A stretch of 64,000 nucleotides of DNA from Mesorhizobium sp. M3A.F.Ca.ET.080.04.2.1 (GCF_003952525.1 NZ_CP034451.1:3410001-3474000), one strand, 5' to 3'; shown: positions 28,611 through 36,380, counted from the first letter of the stretch. The notes: generated from the letters alone by a model not told the origin. A program made the numbers and translations.

Positions 28611-28656
28611 TGGAGCGGGTGAGGCGATTCGAACGCCCGACCCCAACCTTGGCAAG
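28611..28656 (-). tRNA. 3' half of tRNA-Gly(GCC): attachment-site remnant
   Basis: On the minus strand this reads from the anticodon loop (TTGCCAA) through the anticodon-stem 3' side (GGTTGGGG), a T arm GGGCG-TTCGAAT-CGCCT and an acceptor end CACCCGCTCCA. The 5' half (acceptor, D arm) is missing; the sequence changes abruptly at about 28,656. That is the footprint left when an island integrates within the gene. The intact, restored tRNA should be at the far right end of the inserted DNA, beyond this window. Confidence 0.8.
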
Positions 28657-28860
28657 CGGTAAATTGCGCCGTCAAGGTATTGAACAAGAATCTTTCAGAT
28701 TTCATGTCAGTGCGCAAGAGTGTCCGTCCTTCCAGCGCCTGTCGGGCGACGATTTATGAACGGAACGATACTCCGGTGAACTGACGCAAACGGCAGCGAA
28801 GTAGCAAAAGGGTGGCCGCGCGGTGACCGCAAGCGTGTCTCCGGGCGACCAATCCTTCCG
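28657..28860. repeat. Island end sequence, copy A
   Basis: Immediately inside the tRNA junction. It is a diverged direct copy of 49,690-49,870: shared landmarks are AAGGTATT, AGATTTCAT/CGATTTCAT, AAGAGTG.CCGT, TGAACGGAACGATACTCC, GCAGCGAA and CGGTGACCGC, all in order and spacing. It probably contains integrase arm sites or other end-specific sequence. No gene is evident in it. Confidence 0.65.
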
Positions 28861-28989
28861 CATCGCCAACACTGTTTGGATGCGGATGAATCCTTCAAGA
28901 CGATCTTAACTGCTTCTTAGTTGCAGGCTTGCCCCCAAGTGAGTTCCACGGCTTAGTAGCAGAGGGGTGGTTTATGGGCGGGTCGGATA

Positions 28990-30171
28990 ATGAGCTTGAA
29001 AAGATGGGAGACTAGTTTCGCCGCCGTGGCGGCCGTTGCTGTTGCGTTTGCCACACAACCAGCAAATGCGGACCAGTCTGAGGTTTCCAGTTCGGGAACT
29101 GGCTTTTTCGTAAACGATCAAGGCTGGGTGGTTACCAACGCACACGTCGTTGAAGGTTGCATAAGCATCAGCGTCCCACAGCTGGGGGACGGCAGTGACC
29201 TCGCCGTCGACAACCAAAATGACCTCGCTGTCTTTAAGCTCGCTATGGGTACAGGAAAGCCTCACCTTCCGCTGCGCCGCTCTCAACCCCGGCTTGGAGA
29301 AGATATTGCCGCCTACGGTTTCCCTCTCAGTGGGTTGCTTTCTGACTCCATTAAGGTCACGACCGGGAACGTCAATTCGCTGGTGGGTATGGAGAACGAC
29401 ACCCGATATCTACAAGTGTCAACGCCCCTTCAGCCAGGGAACTCCGGCGGCCCAATAGTTGATCAATGGGGCTCGATCATTGGTGTTTCGACAGCGGTGC
29501 TCGGATCGAAGTTCACGAACGAGACGGGCATTGCTGTGCAGAACGTCAATTTTGCCATTCGATCGAACGTGGTCGAATTGTTCCTTCAAAGCCGGAACAT
29601 TCAGTTCGACGCCGCCGATGCTGCGGCTGATGCGAAACCGCTTTCAACAGCCGATCTCTCCGACAAAGTTGTACCATCGGTTGTTCAGGTCCTTTGCCAC
29701 GGTGCTGAAAAACCGCTTGCTAACACTGGCCCCTTACCATCGACAGCCGAAGTGCCATCAACTCCACCCGGCACATCATCCAATGAAGCCGTCAAAGAGG
29801 CAGCGGTCGCGGTCATTCGCAATTTGATAGAACGCGACAGCGGCGATGCGTCGTCCTCGCTGCAAGCCGTTGCAGCCATATATGCGGATTCTGTTTCATA
29901 TTACGGAAAGCAGAGACCTCTAAGCGAAGTCCTGGCCGATAAGAGAGATTATTTCATACGGTGGCCTGAGCGAGCCTATCGCATCCGCGATGGTTCTCTG
30001 ATGGTGACCTGCGCTAATGGCGCGTGCATGGTATCGGGCATTTATGATTGGGTGGTGCGGAGTATCCCAAGAAACAAGCAGGCACACGGCGCCGCTCGAT
30101 TCAGCTACGCGATTTCCCTGGGAGCCAATCCGAAGATTATATCAGAAGCCGGGAATGTTCTGAAACAATAG
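28990..30171 (+). CDS. Secreted trypsin-like serine protease (DegP/HtrA-type catalytic domain)
   Basis: A 393-residue exported protein. A signal peptide (FAAVAAVAVAFATQPANA, cleavage near 28) precedes a chymotrypsin-fold domain with His in VVTNAHVVEG, Asp in NQNDLAVFKL and Ser in PGNSGGPIV. There is no PDZ domain; instead a linker leads to a C-terminal segment (about 290-390) with two cysteines (TCANGACMV) that may be an NTF2-like or dimerisation module. It is AT-richer than the core. The first gene of the island; likely envelope or extracellular proteolysis. Confidence 0.85.
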   Translation: MSLKRWETSFAAVAAVAVAFATQPANADQSEVSSSGTGFFVNDQGWVVTNAHVVEGCISISVPQLGDGSDLAVDNQNDLAVFKLAMGTGKPHLPLRRSQPRLGEDIAAYGFPLSGLLSDSIKVTTGNVNSLVGMENDTRYLQVSTPLQPGNSGGPIVDQWGSIIGVSTAVLGSKFTNETGIAVQNVNFAIRSNVVELFLQSRNIQFDAADAAADAKPLSTADLSDKVVPSVVQVLCHGAEKPLANTGPLPSTAEVPSTPPGTSSNEAVKEAAVAVIRNLIERDSGDASSSLQAVAAIYADSVSYYGKQRPLSEVLADKRDYFIRWPERAYRIRDGSLMVTCANGACMVSGIYDWVVRSIPRNKQAHGAARFSYAISLGANPKIISEAGNVLKQ

Positions 30172-30402
30172 GCCACGGTCACATAACTGCGGCGCCGAGG
30201 GTCTGTGCCGCAACTACGTTCAATCCTCGTCCGTCGCAAACGAGCGATCACGAGGGATTGCTACTGCAGTGGACATTTCGCGATTCCGGGCCAGGAAGAC
30301 ACCGGCAGCGTGGCTGCACCGAGCGAGGCCTATCTGAACTGGAGTTTCTCTGAAAAACGGCTAAGAGGTCTGCAATTGTTGCCGTAAAACAGGAGACATT
30401 GC

Positions 30403-30855
30403 ATGCCGGAAGAGGCGGAAAACAATAGAGTCCAGTTGATCGAGCTCACCGCGGACATCGTGTCCGCCTACGTCAGCAAGAACGCGGTCCCGGTTGCGTC
30501 TCTTCCAGAGATCATCGAAAGCGTGAATTCGTCGCTTTCGAAGATCGGAGGACCGGCCGAACCCGAGACGCCAGCCCAGGCGCCCGCTGTCAATCCGAAG
30601 CGGTCGGTGTTCCCCGACTACATCATTTGCCTCGAGGACGGAAAGAAGTTCAAATCGCTGAAGCGCCATCTCAGCGTGGATTTCGGGCTCACGCCCGAAG
30701 AGTACCGCGAGAAGTGGGGGCTGAAGCCGGACTATCCGATGGTGGCGCCGAACTACGCCGCCCAGCGATCGACGCTGGCCAAGGCGGCTGGGCTCGGCCG
30801 GAATCCCGCGAAAAAGCCGGCGAAGAGCACAGGCAAGCGGAAGACTAGGGCTTAA
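30403..30855 (+). CDS. MucR/Ros family transcriptional regulator
   Basis: A 150-residue regulator of the rhizobial Ros/MucR family, which binds AT-rich promoters of exopolysaccharide, motility and symbiosis genes. The DNA-binding core is visible as IICLEDGKKFKSLKRHLSVD followed by GLTPEEYREKWGL. The zinc-finger second Cys is replaced by Asp (C-LE-D), as in several Mesorhizobium Ml-type members that fold without zinc. A basic Lys/Arg tail ends the protein. It could regulate surface genes from the island. Confidence 0.88.
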   Translation: MPEEAENNRVQLIELTADIVSAYVSKNAVPVASLPEIIESVNSSLSKIGGPAEPETPAQAPAVNPKRSVFPDYIICLEDGKKFKSLKRHLSVDFGLTPEEYREKWGLKPDYPMVAPNYAAQRSTLAKAAGLGRNPAKKPAKSTGKRKTRA

Positions 30856-30892
30856 GCCGGCTCTTGCCGGGGCTTGGTTGTGATCATGCGGC

Positions 30893-30954
30893 GTCTCCAA
30901 GTTCGGCACAAGTTTTGGAGACGGAAGCCCGGCTTGCGAATTGCAAGCCGGGCT
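30893..30954. terminator. Tandem hairpins downstream of the MucR gene
   Basis: GTCTCCAA (30893-30900) pairs with TTGGAGAC (30915-30922); AGCCCGGCTTGC (30926-30937) pairs perfectly with GCAAGCCGGGCT (30943-30954). No T tract follows, so termination is possible but unproven. Confidence 0.45.
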
Positions 30955-31137
30955 GTCCTGCCGACTGATGGGCGGGGGGCTTGGGGTTTACCAGCCGGCG
31001 CGATCGGAGAGTGTCTGATTTGCCATTTGGTTCACAATCGGCAGAGGTCCGGGACCGCCAAGCGCATTGGTCCGAGTAACTGAAAGATATAGCCCGTATT
31101 CCGTTGGGACAGTCTGCCCTGTGACAACCGCACTCGC

Positions 31138-31563
31138 TCAAGAGCTCTTTCGCGAGTAGGGCGATGGTCCCTCCGGCGTCTCGGCGATGTATTTCGTGAA
31201 CACCTGCTCCAGCTCGGCCACCGCCTCATCCTTGGCGTTCGCCTGGCCGCGCTGCCCGCCATGTCCACGCCAGCGCTTATCGTGTGTGGCGATCGACCAA
31301 CGCCATGTGGCAGCGCTCGGGCCATGTCGCTCGCCTTGAATGCGGCCGACGGGAGAGCCTAGGAACGTCGCCACGAAGTCTTGCGGTGCTATCTGGCCCC
31401 CGATGATGGTTCGGCCCCAGTCGAGCCACAGGCGAGCCCCACGATCGCGAACAAACCGCACAGCCTCGACGATGGTGTCGAACCTGCGCATCGGGCCGCT
31501 CTCGTCTGCCACCTGGTAGCGGTCGTCGGATTTGCTCACTCTTAGGCGGTCGGCGGGCATCAT
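31138..31563 (-). CDS. Hypothetical protein, intact copy of a duplicated gene
   Basis: A 141-residue protein of unknown function. N-terminal part RLRVSKSDDRYQVADESG followed by FDTIVEAVRFVRDRGARLWLDWG resembles a small beta-beta-alpha module; the C-terminal part has WRWSIATHDKRWRGHGGQRG and an acidic helix. The tandem ATG at 31558-31563 is chosen because similarity to the second copy (34,525-34,928) falls off shortly beyond it. The second copy is frameshifted. Confidence 0.5.
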   Translation of the reverse strand: MMPADRLRVSKSDDRYQVADESGPMRRFDTIVEAVRFVRDRGARLWLDWGRTIIGGQIAPQDFVATFLGSPVGRIQGERHGPSAATWRWSIATHDKRWRGHGGQRGQANAKDEAVAELEQVFTKYIAETPEGPSPYSRKSS

Positions 31564-31576
31564 TCCGTTGATATAG
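31161..31576. repeat. 400-bp direct repeat, copy 1
   Basis: Nearly identical, in the same orientation, to 34,525-34,928. It covers the coding region of the 141-residue hypothetical protein. Differences are scattered single bases plus a 13-base deletion in copy 2 near 34,800. Confidence 0.85.
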
Positions 31577-31619
31577 GCGTCCGGAAGGCGGAGCATAGGC
31601 GGCCCGCTTATCGACGGAT

Positions 31620-31742
31620 TCACATCTCGACAAGGACGTAGGCCAGGCCGAAAATAGCGGTCATTAGGACGAAAAAGAATCCCCACCCCTTCAGGGCGTG
31701 GCGAACATCCTCAGGCGAAGCGCCTTTCTGATCGTCATCCAT
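31620..31742 (-). CDS. Small single-pass membrane protein (40 residues)
   Basis: A short open frame, MDDDQKGASPEDVRHAL then GWGFFFVLMTAIFGLAYVL, i.e. an acidic N-terminus and one transmembrane helix. A GGGAG ribosome-binding site lies about 7 bases upstream of ATG 31742. It sits 57 bases upstream of the hypothetical gene on the same strand. Function unknown. Confidence 0.55.
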   Translation of the reverse strand: MDDDQKGASPEDVRHALKGWGFFFVLMTAIFGLAYVLVEM

Positions 31743-31760
31743 AATCGAACTCCCACCCAA

Positions 31761-32166
31761 TCAATGATTGGTAGAAATGGGCACCCGAATTGTCAACCGA
31801 AGGGGCTGACCAACATGGCGGCTGTATCCTCCGACATGGTTGGTAAGCGGTAGCTCGGGTGGTAGGAAGCCCGCCGCCAGAAACCTCCCCTGATCAGCGG
31901 GCTCCCACGTCGGGAACCTGTAACCCGACAGGCGCTTGCTCGACCGTGATGCGGGAACTGCGCCCAACACTGTCAACGATGCCTGAGGTCTGAGGTTCCG
32001 CCTCCAAGAGCCCGCCCGCTTTGTGGGGAAGTCGAACGGGCTCCGGGTTTGCACCCAACGACGCGGCCAACCCTCGGTCAAGGAGCCGCGCCGCAGCCCC
32101 GAACCGGGTGACTAGAGGATTGTTCCGCCAGTCCTGGCCCTTCAGAGGCAGCCAGCAGCCATCGAT
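31761..32166. repeat. Gene-poor stretch with two copies of a hairpin-plus-GTTCCGC element
   Basis: No convincing gene. Two imperfect copies of an element also found at 37,036-37,165 and 37,722-37,825: a hairpin with AGCCCGCCGC or AGCCCGCCCG arms closed by CGGGCT (31,874-31,908 and 32,010-32,042), followed by C-rich text and, in the second copy, GGATTGTTCCGCC at about 32,116. Confidence 0.4.
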
Positions 32167-32361
32167 CTAGAGTTCTTCTGCACCTGCAAGCTCTTTTTCC
32201 AGGAGCGGTGTCGCTGCCAGACCTAACCGCGCCCTCTGTGCTTGTGCAAACGCGTTTGCGCTAGCCTCGCTATCAAAGACGCGCATCCACGGACTGTGTC
32301 CGCCTGCGCGAACTGAAACCCGCCATTCACCTACAACTTCACGCACAGAAACTTCGCTCAT
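32167..32361 (-). CDS. Small hypothetical protein (DUF2188-like fold)
   Basis: A 64-residue protein; WRVSVRAGGHSPWMRVFDSE then AFAQAQRARLGL suggests three short strands and a helix. It aligns with the C-terminal parts of the proteins at 33,205-33,489 and 35,920-36,231 (WHVLVEQ...TRSF...YAV...RVRLGL). GGAGGG lies about 7 bases upstream of the start, and an EcfG-like promoter lies at 32,400-32,424. Confidence 0.6.
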   Translation of the reverse strand: MSEVSVREVVGEWRVSVRAGGHSPWMRVFDSEASANAFAQAQRARLGLAATPLLEKELAGAEEL

Positions 32362-32399
32362 TCCGCCCTCCTACGCCACCTGAGGGGTCGACCGCTAAT

Positions 32400-32424
32400 A
32401 ACTGACAGCGTCGGCGTGGGTTCC
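32400..32424 (-). promoter_or_regulatory. EcfG-like stress promoter (weak match)
   Basis: On the minus strand GGAAC, 16 bases, AGTT, matching the EcfG/RpoE2 consensus GGAAC-N16/17-CGTT except at one -10 base. It ends 39 bases upstream of the 64-residue gene. Confidence 0.45.
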
Positions 32425-32510
32425 AAACAATTTTACATATATTAGAACTAGCTTAACGATGCCGTTTGCTGCTCCAGACTCCACTGCATGGCCAAGAGAG
32501 GTAGCCAGAC

Positions 32511-32804
32511 ATGACGAAGCTTTCGGACCTCGGCCCACCTATCGTCACTGCAAAGTACCGAGCCAGAACAGCCGTCACGGAACAGGAGAACTTCCACCGG
32601 TGCCCTAAACGCGGCCAGGCTGTTGACCGGCGCGATCTTCGCCAAGGTGGCACGAGCAGCAAGGGCATAAGCCGCTGGGATTGGATGGCTAGGAGCATCA
32701 ACGAGGCACGGGAGCCGGCCAGTCGGAACCGCCCGGCCCCGCTGGTCACTGTGGGTATGCACAGGAGTTCGCAGGGCCAGGCCCACCCCGCCCAAGCGGA
32801 ATGA
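32511..32804 (+). pseudogene. Degenerate copy of a small zinc-ribbon-like gene
   Basis: The N-terminus TKLSDLGPPI and the block AVDRRDLRQ match the intact gene at 44,044-44,226. Here CPTCGQ has become CPKRGQ, losing one cysteine, and after DLRQ a small deletion shifts the frame: the expected WHE...PL text can be read in another frame. The extended 97-residue reading frame is therefore probably not a functional product. Confidence 0.5.
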
Positions 32805-32939
32805 GGGTGATCCTGCGCAAATGGAACCGCGCTCGCAATCTGTCTCTGTGGCGAACAGCCAAATGGAGTACACTAGCTCTCTAAGAAGTGGCTCGGCCAA
32901 CTAGCGTCGTGGTGGCAACCAAGAGGGCGCGCTGGCCGA

Positions 32940-32965
32940 GGAACTATCTTTCCAGCCTGCAGGTT
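32940..32965 (+). promoter_or_regulatory. EcfG-like stress promoter
   Basis: GGAAC at 32940-32944, 17-base spacer, GGTT at 32962-32965. The same spacing and distance to the start codon occur at the paralogous gene (35,677-35,702). The -10 lies only 7 bases before the ATG, which predicts a leaderless message. Confidence 0.55.
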
Positions 32966-32972
32966 TGAACAA

Positions 32973-33208
32973 ATGGTGCTCGCGAATGACATCGAAATGG
33001 TGCGGGGGCATGTGAGGCTGGGAAGACGCATCGCCCAGCAGCGCGAGCGCATCACTGAATTAGAGCGTCTCCAATTGCCTACCGAGAGAGCATTCGAACT
33101 GCTTGACCTGTTCGAAAGCATGCAAGACTTGCATTGATGTATCTGTCGCGGTTGCTGGCAAAGGCTGGAGAAGGCGGCCTAGATACGGCTCACCGTTTGC
33201 AGGCCTAG
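32973..33208 (+). pseudogene. Frameshifted small helical protein
   Basis: ATG 32973 opens a 54-codon frame (RRIAQQRERITELERLQLPT, then ELLDLFESMQDLH) closed by TGA at 33135. Comparison with the intact paralogue at 35,710-35,949 shows the missing C-terminus (YLSRLLAKAGE...) in another frame up to 33,208. The product would be a truncated helix-turn-helix-like or coiled-coil protein. Confidence 0.6.
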
Positions 33209-33489
33209 ACGCACCCTTTTGCCTTGGCGAATTTGACCGCGTACTGCTCGTTTCGGAAAGAGCGAGTGACCATATGCTGGTCCGCTTGCTCGACGAGGAC
33301 GTGCCACTTGTCGTCGACCTGGGTTATGGAGACAGCATTTCGATCGAGCTGTATCCTGTGCGGGTCTCGCTGCGGCTCGGTATCGATAAGCAGTTGCCGC
33401 GAACGATTTATAGCTGCTCTCGTCTGAACGAGCAGGTTCCGGTCGTGCTGGGACTGGCGCGGGCGTTGGATTTCGGGATCGTCCGACAT
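33205..33489 (-). CDS. Small hypothetical protein (DUF2188-like), C-terminus shortened
   Basis: A 94-residue protein paralogous to 35,920-36,231. Shared text includes INRSRQLLIDTEPQRDPHRI and the module WHVLVEQADQH...RSFRNEQYAVKFA. A one-base difference near 33,215 ends this copy at KGCV instead of RVRLGLQ, so the final strand is lost. It may be decaying together with its neighbour. Function unknown. Confidence 0.5.
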   Translation of the reverse strand: MSDDPEIQRPRQSQHDRNLLVQTRAAINRSRQLLIDTEPQRDPHRIQLDRNAVSITQVDDKWHVLVEQADQHMVTRSFRNEQYAVKFAKAKGCV

Positions 33490-33748
33490 AACTTGGCCTC
33501 CGGTCTTAGTTCAGACGGGAGCGCGGTCGCTGTCTCTCAGCCGTAGGCGTCCATTAGGCTGTTGCCGACGATGTATGTGAGTATAGGGCTTAGCGCCCCC
33601 GTTTCAAGTAAGCCCGATCCGCCTCTCTATTACGCCGGTCCGAGCCCGGCGCCGCCTGCCATAATGTTGACCGCATCTTTCACGTCTGTTGGCTGAGGCG
33701 CGCCAGACACTGGACCGCAGGTCGGGCCATCAGCAATGCGAGGGGTCG

Positions 33749-33940
33749 TTAGCCTATCTTTTCCAGCTCCGTCGATAGCTGGGTAGGATCAATCATGCCT
33801 CGCCGAAAAAGGCTAAGTATCTTGAGCGCGATCTGTTCGCGCTCATCGGTATCCACGACATGATGCGTTGCGCAGTAGTCGTTCAATGCTTTTGTCAGAA
33901 TTGCGAGCTGGGCGGAATCCGCCACTCCGTGAGCCGACAT
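33749..33940 (-). CDS. Small helical hypothetical protein
   Basis: A 63-residue protein, predicted helical: LAILTKALNDYCATHHV, then EREQIALKILSLFRRGMID. The same pattern (helix, variable turn, basic helix, short acidic tail) is seen in the proteins at 37,240-37,461 and 37,838-38,038, so the island holds at least three members of this family. GGGAG precedes the start at about 33,950. Function unknown. Confidence 0.6.
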   Translation of the reverse strand: MSAHGVADSAQLAILTKALNDYCATHHVVDTDEREQIALKILSLFRRGMIDPTQLSTELEKIG

Positions 33941-34076
33941 GCTTGTCTCCCATATGGGGCCGAAAGCATGATTACCGCTTCCAAGCGTCCGTGAGCCTCA
34001 AGTCGATGCGGACGACTTGATGACTGTATGCCTTCTTTAGAGACCGGCCAATCAACTATGTTATAGGGAAGCGGCC

Positions 34077-34253
34077 TCAGTTTCGCCTGAGAAGACGCGC
34101 CTCGCGTAAAAGCGAACTCGCATCAATGCCAATCAGGTCAATAAGCTCGCGTGCCTGAGCTTCAGTGATGCCGGTTTCCCTCACAAGGAAGCGGACACGG
34201 AAATCCTTCTCCGCTCGAATGCGTTCCGCGCGCTCTTGCTTGGTTTCGGCCAT
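34077..34253 (-). CDS. DUF3606-like small protein
   Basis: A 58-residue protein: a charged N-terminal helix (TKQERAERIRAEKDFRVRFL) then ETGITEAQARELIDLIGIDA, the hallmark of DUF3606, with a basic end. Members are common in rhizobial stress regulons. A full-consensus EcfG promoter lies 22 bases upstream of ATG 34253. A truncated relative is fused to an IS remnant at 41,179-41,292. Confidence 0.7.
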   Translation of the reverse strand: MAETKQERAERIRAEKDFRVRFLVRETGITEAQARELIDLIGIDASSLLREARLLRRN

Positions 34254-34274
34254 AGGTAGTCCCCGATGGCCGAG

Positions 34275-34299
34275 AACGCAGATCAGGCAAACAGGTTCC
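34275..34299 (-). promoter_or_regulatory. EcfG-type general stress promoter
   Basis: On the minus strand GGAAC, 16 bases, CGTT: an exact match to the alphaproteobacterial EcfG/RpoE2 consensus. It is placed directly upstream of the DUF3606-like gene, with a predicted leader of about 15 bases. Confidence 0.75.
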
Positions 34300-34332
34300 A
34301 CAAAACCATTGGTCGCTAAGCCGCTTGAAACG

Positions 34333-34362
34333 AAAAAAAAACCCGTTGGCAGAACCAACGGG
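34333..34362 (-). terminator. Intrinsic terminator
   Basis: On the minus strand CCCGTTGG, loop TTCTG, CCAACGGG followed by nine T. It ends transcription coming from the pseudogene copy on the right and insulates the DUF3606-like gene promoter. Confidence 0.8.
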
Positions 34363-34524
34363 CAGTTTGCTGAAGTGTCGCCTGAATGCGGCTTAGAGCG
34401 GACAACATGCGCAAACAGGCACTTACCAACCTGTGGCGCATCTTCAAGTTCCAGCAATCTTTGGGCCCGGACCTTCAGTCTAGCGGGGGCGCTTCCGAAC
34501 GTCCCACGCCGGGCCTATTAAGTC

Positions 34525-34928
34525 GCGATGGTCCCTCCGGCGTCTCGGCGATGTATTTCGTGAACACCTGCTCCAGCTTGGCCACCGCCTCATCCTTGGT
34601 TTGGACCTGTCCGCGCTGCCCGCCATGTCCACGCCAGCGCTTATCGTGTGTGGCGATCGACCAACGCCATGTGGCAGCGCTCGGGCCATGTCGCTCGCCT
34701 TGAATGCGGCCGACGGGAGAGCCTAGGAACGTCGCCACGAAGTCTTGCGGTGCTATCTGGTCGCCGATGATGGTTTGACCCCAGTCGAGCCACAGGCGCG
34801 CCCGAACCGCACAGCCTCGACGATGGTGTCGAAGCTGCGCATCGGGCCGCTCTCGTCTGCCACCTGGTAGCGGTCGTCGGATTTGCTCACTCTTAGGCGG
34901 TCGGCGGGCATCATTCAGTCGATATGGG
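34525..34928 (-). pseudogene. Frameshifted second copy of the 141-residue hypothetical gene (400-bp direct repeat, copy 2)
   Basis: Nearly identical to 31,161-31,576. A 13-base deletion near 34,800 (within the text coding RDRGARLWLDW) shifts the frame, and the C-terminus runs into different sequence (RLNRPGVGRSE instead of PYSRKSS). An internal ATG frame of 87 codons survives but is unlikely to be functional. Confidence 0.75.
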
Positions 34929-35126
34929 CAACCTGTGAGCGGAACGCAGTTTCTTCAGCGATGTGCCTGCGTGTCGTTGGAGAGAGACCGCTTCGATTTC
35001 GTCAATGAGCCTTCGCGCCCGGTCGACCTCAGCCTTTGCCTTGGCACATATCTTCTCGTTCTCAGCGCGGAGCTTTTCCGCCTGGTTGATCACTGCGGTA
35101 GCAAACTCGAGCGTGGCCGATCTCAT
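34911..35126 (-). CDS. Small coiled-coil hypothetical protein
   Basis: A 71-residue helical protein (TAVINQAEKLRAENEKICAK then RARRLIDEIEAVSLQRHAG). AGGGAG lies 5 bases before ATG 35126, favouring this start over longer frames. Its 3' end overlaps the edge of the frameshifted duplicate. Function unknown. Confidence 0.55.
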   Translation of the reverse strand: MRSATLEFATAVINQAEKLRAENEKICAKAKAEVDRARRLIDEIEAVSLQRHAGTSLKKLRSAHRLPISTE

Positions 35127-35309
35127 GCTCCCTAAATCAAGGCGCTCTGAATGCGTTCCCATGCAGGACTCCAAAAGAGAGCGGAACATTGGCGGCCCGG
35201 CCCGCTTATCGATGTGTGACACAGGATTTTGCGAGCCGGACCTACCCCGCCATTGCGAGCGGGGTAGGTTGATTCTGCTCTCGTGCGTCGCAACGCGCAA
35301 CGCCGAGTC

Positions 35310-35504
35310 TCAATTTGAAATTTTCGGCCACCACGATCGGATTTGGGTGCTCGCGAGAAGCTGAAGCGAACGCGCCACGCGCTCCTGCGATTGGGAACGG
35401 GCGTCGTCAACGCTCCGCTTAAGTTCCGAGCGGAGTTCGGTGGAGCGCCTTTTTATCTGCGCTGATTTGGTCCGGATGGCACGATGGGCTTCGAAAGGAG
35501 ACAT
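35310..35504 (-). CDS. Small basic helical hypothetical protein
   Basis: A 64-residue highly charged protein (SAQIKRRSTELRSELKRSVD then QSQERVARSLQLLAST) predicted almost wholly helical. GGAG lies about 8 bases before the start, and an EcfG-like promoter is at 35,555-35,579. Function unknown. Confidence 0.5.
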   Translation of the reverse strand: MSPFEAHRAIRTKSAQIKRRSTELRSELKRSVDDARSQSQERVARSLQLLASTQIRSWWPKISN

Positions 35505-35554
35505 AATTCGCTCCGCTCATCAGCCGCCGCTTTTGATTGCTGGCGGGAGTGATT

Positions 35555-35579
35555 AACCTTTGTTGACCCGATTGGTTCC
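35555..35579 (-). promoter_or_regulatory. EcfG-like stress promoter
   Basis: On the minus strand GGAAC, 16 bases, GGTT. It lies about 50 bases upstream of the 64-residue helical gene. Confidence 0.55.
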
Positions 35580-35676
35580 TACAAGGGTCAGTCACGTGAG
35601 CGCTTTCGGCGCGACGGCCCCCGCGCCTCGAAGCCGGCGTGTAGATAGAAGATAGGCTAGCCGCTGCCGTGGTGAT

Positions 35677-35702
35677 GGAACCACCTTTCCCAAGCAAACG
35701 TT
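35677..35702 (+). promoter_or_regulatory. EcfG-type general stress promoter
   Basis: GGAAC at 35677-35681, 17-base spacer, CGTT at 35699-35702, an exact consensus match. The start codon of the downstream gene follows 7 bases after the -10, so the message would be nearly leaderless. Confidence 0.72.
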
Positions 35703-35709
35703 TCGGTCC

Positions 35710-35949
35710 ATGGCGCTCGCTGATGACATTGTGATGGTGCGGGGACACGTCTGGCTCGGTGGTCGACACATCAGTCAGCAGCGTGAGCGTATCGCTGAAT
35801 TGGAACGCCTGAAGTTGCCCACTGAGCAGGCGTATGACCTACTCGACATCTTCGAAAGCCTACAGGACCTCCACCAACTGCATCTGTCGCGGTTGCTGGC
35901 AAAGGCCGAAGAACGCAGCCTAGATGCGGGTCACCGTTTGCAGTCCTAG
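35710..35949 (+). CDS. Small helical hypothetical protein (intact paralogue)
   Basis: A 79-residue protein: VWLGGRHISQQRERIAELER, a turn, then QAYDLLDIFESLQDLHQLHL and a C-terminal helix. The pattern H-x3-I-x2-QRE-x-I-x-EL...LL-x2-FE-x2-Q recurs in 32,973-33,208 (broken) and in 36,381-36,581, so it is a small family seen three times in 4 kb. Expression from the adjacent EcfG promoter is likely. Function unknown. Confidence 0.65.
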   Translation: MALADDIVMVRGHVWLGGRHISQQRERIAELERLKLPTEQAYDLLDIFESLQDLHQLHLSRLLAKAEERSLDAGHRLQS

Positions 35950-36231
35950 ACGCACCCTTTGTCCTTCGGCGTAGTTCACGGCGTATCGCTCGTCTCGGAA
36001 AGAGCGGGTAACCAGATGCTGGTCCACTTGCTCGACGAGGACGTGCCACTCGTCGTCAACCTGGGTTAGGGATACAGCATTTCGATCGAGCTGTATTCTG
36101 TGCGGGTTTCGCTGCGGCTCAGTATCGATAAGCAGTTGCCTCGAACGATTTATGGATGCTCTCGTCAGAGCGAGCACGTTCCAGTCGTTCTGGGACTGGC
36201 GTGGGCGGGGGATTTCAGGATCGTCTGGCAT
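35920..36231 (-). CDS. Small hypothetical protein (DUF2188-like), intact paralogue
   Basis: A 103-residue protein. The N-terminal half is polar (RASINRSRQLLIDTEPQRNP), and the C-terminal half is the strand-helix module WHVLVEQVDQH...TRSFRDERYAVNYA...RVRLGL shared with 32,167-32,361 and 33,205-33,489. It overlaps the end of the convergent helical-protein gene; the gene pair as a unit was duplicated from, or to, 32,973-33,489. Confidence 0.55.
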   Translation of the reverse strand: MPDDPEIPRPRQSQNDWNVLALTRASINRSRQLLIDTEPQRNPHRIQLDRNAVSLTQVDDEWHVLVEQVDQHLVTRSFRDERYAVNYAEGQRVRLGLQTVTRI

Positions 36232-36380
36232 AGCTCGCCTCCGGTCGTGTTCAGACGGGAGCGCGGTCGCTGTCTCTCAGCCGCCGACGTCCATGAGGCT
36301 GTTGCCGACGATAGCGCTAAACTGATGACGGGGGGATTCAGTTCCGCCAAAAGGCGGCAACCAAGAGGCCGGCACCCCAT

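Noticed and set aside
32448..32900. 150-codon minus-strand frame near the degenerate zinc-ribbon gene
   Set aside because: It lies antisense to sequence that aligns with the gene at 44,044 and has no ribosome-binding site or family signal.
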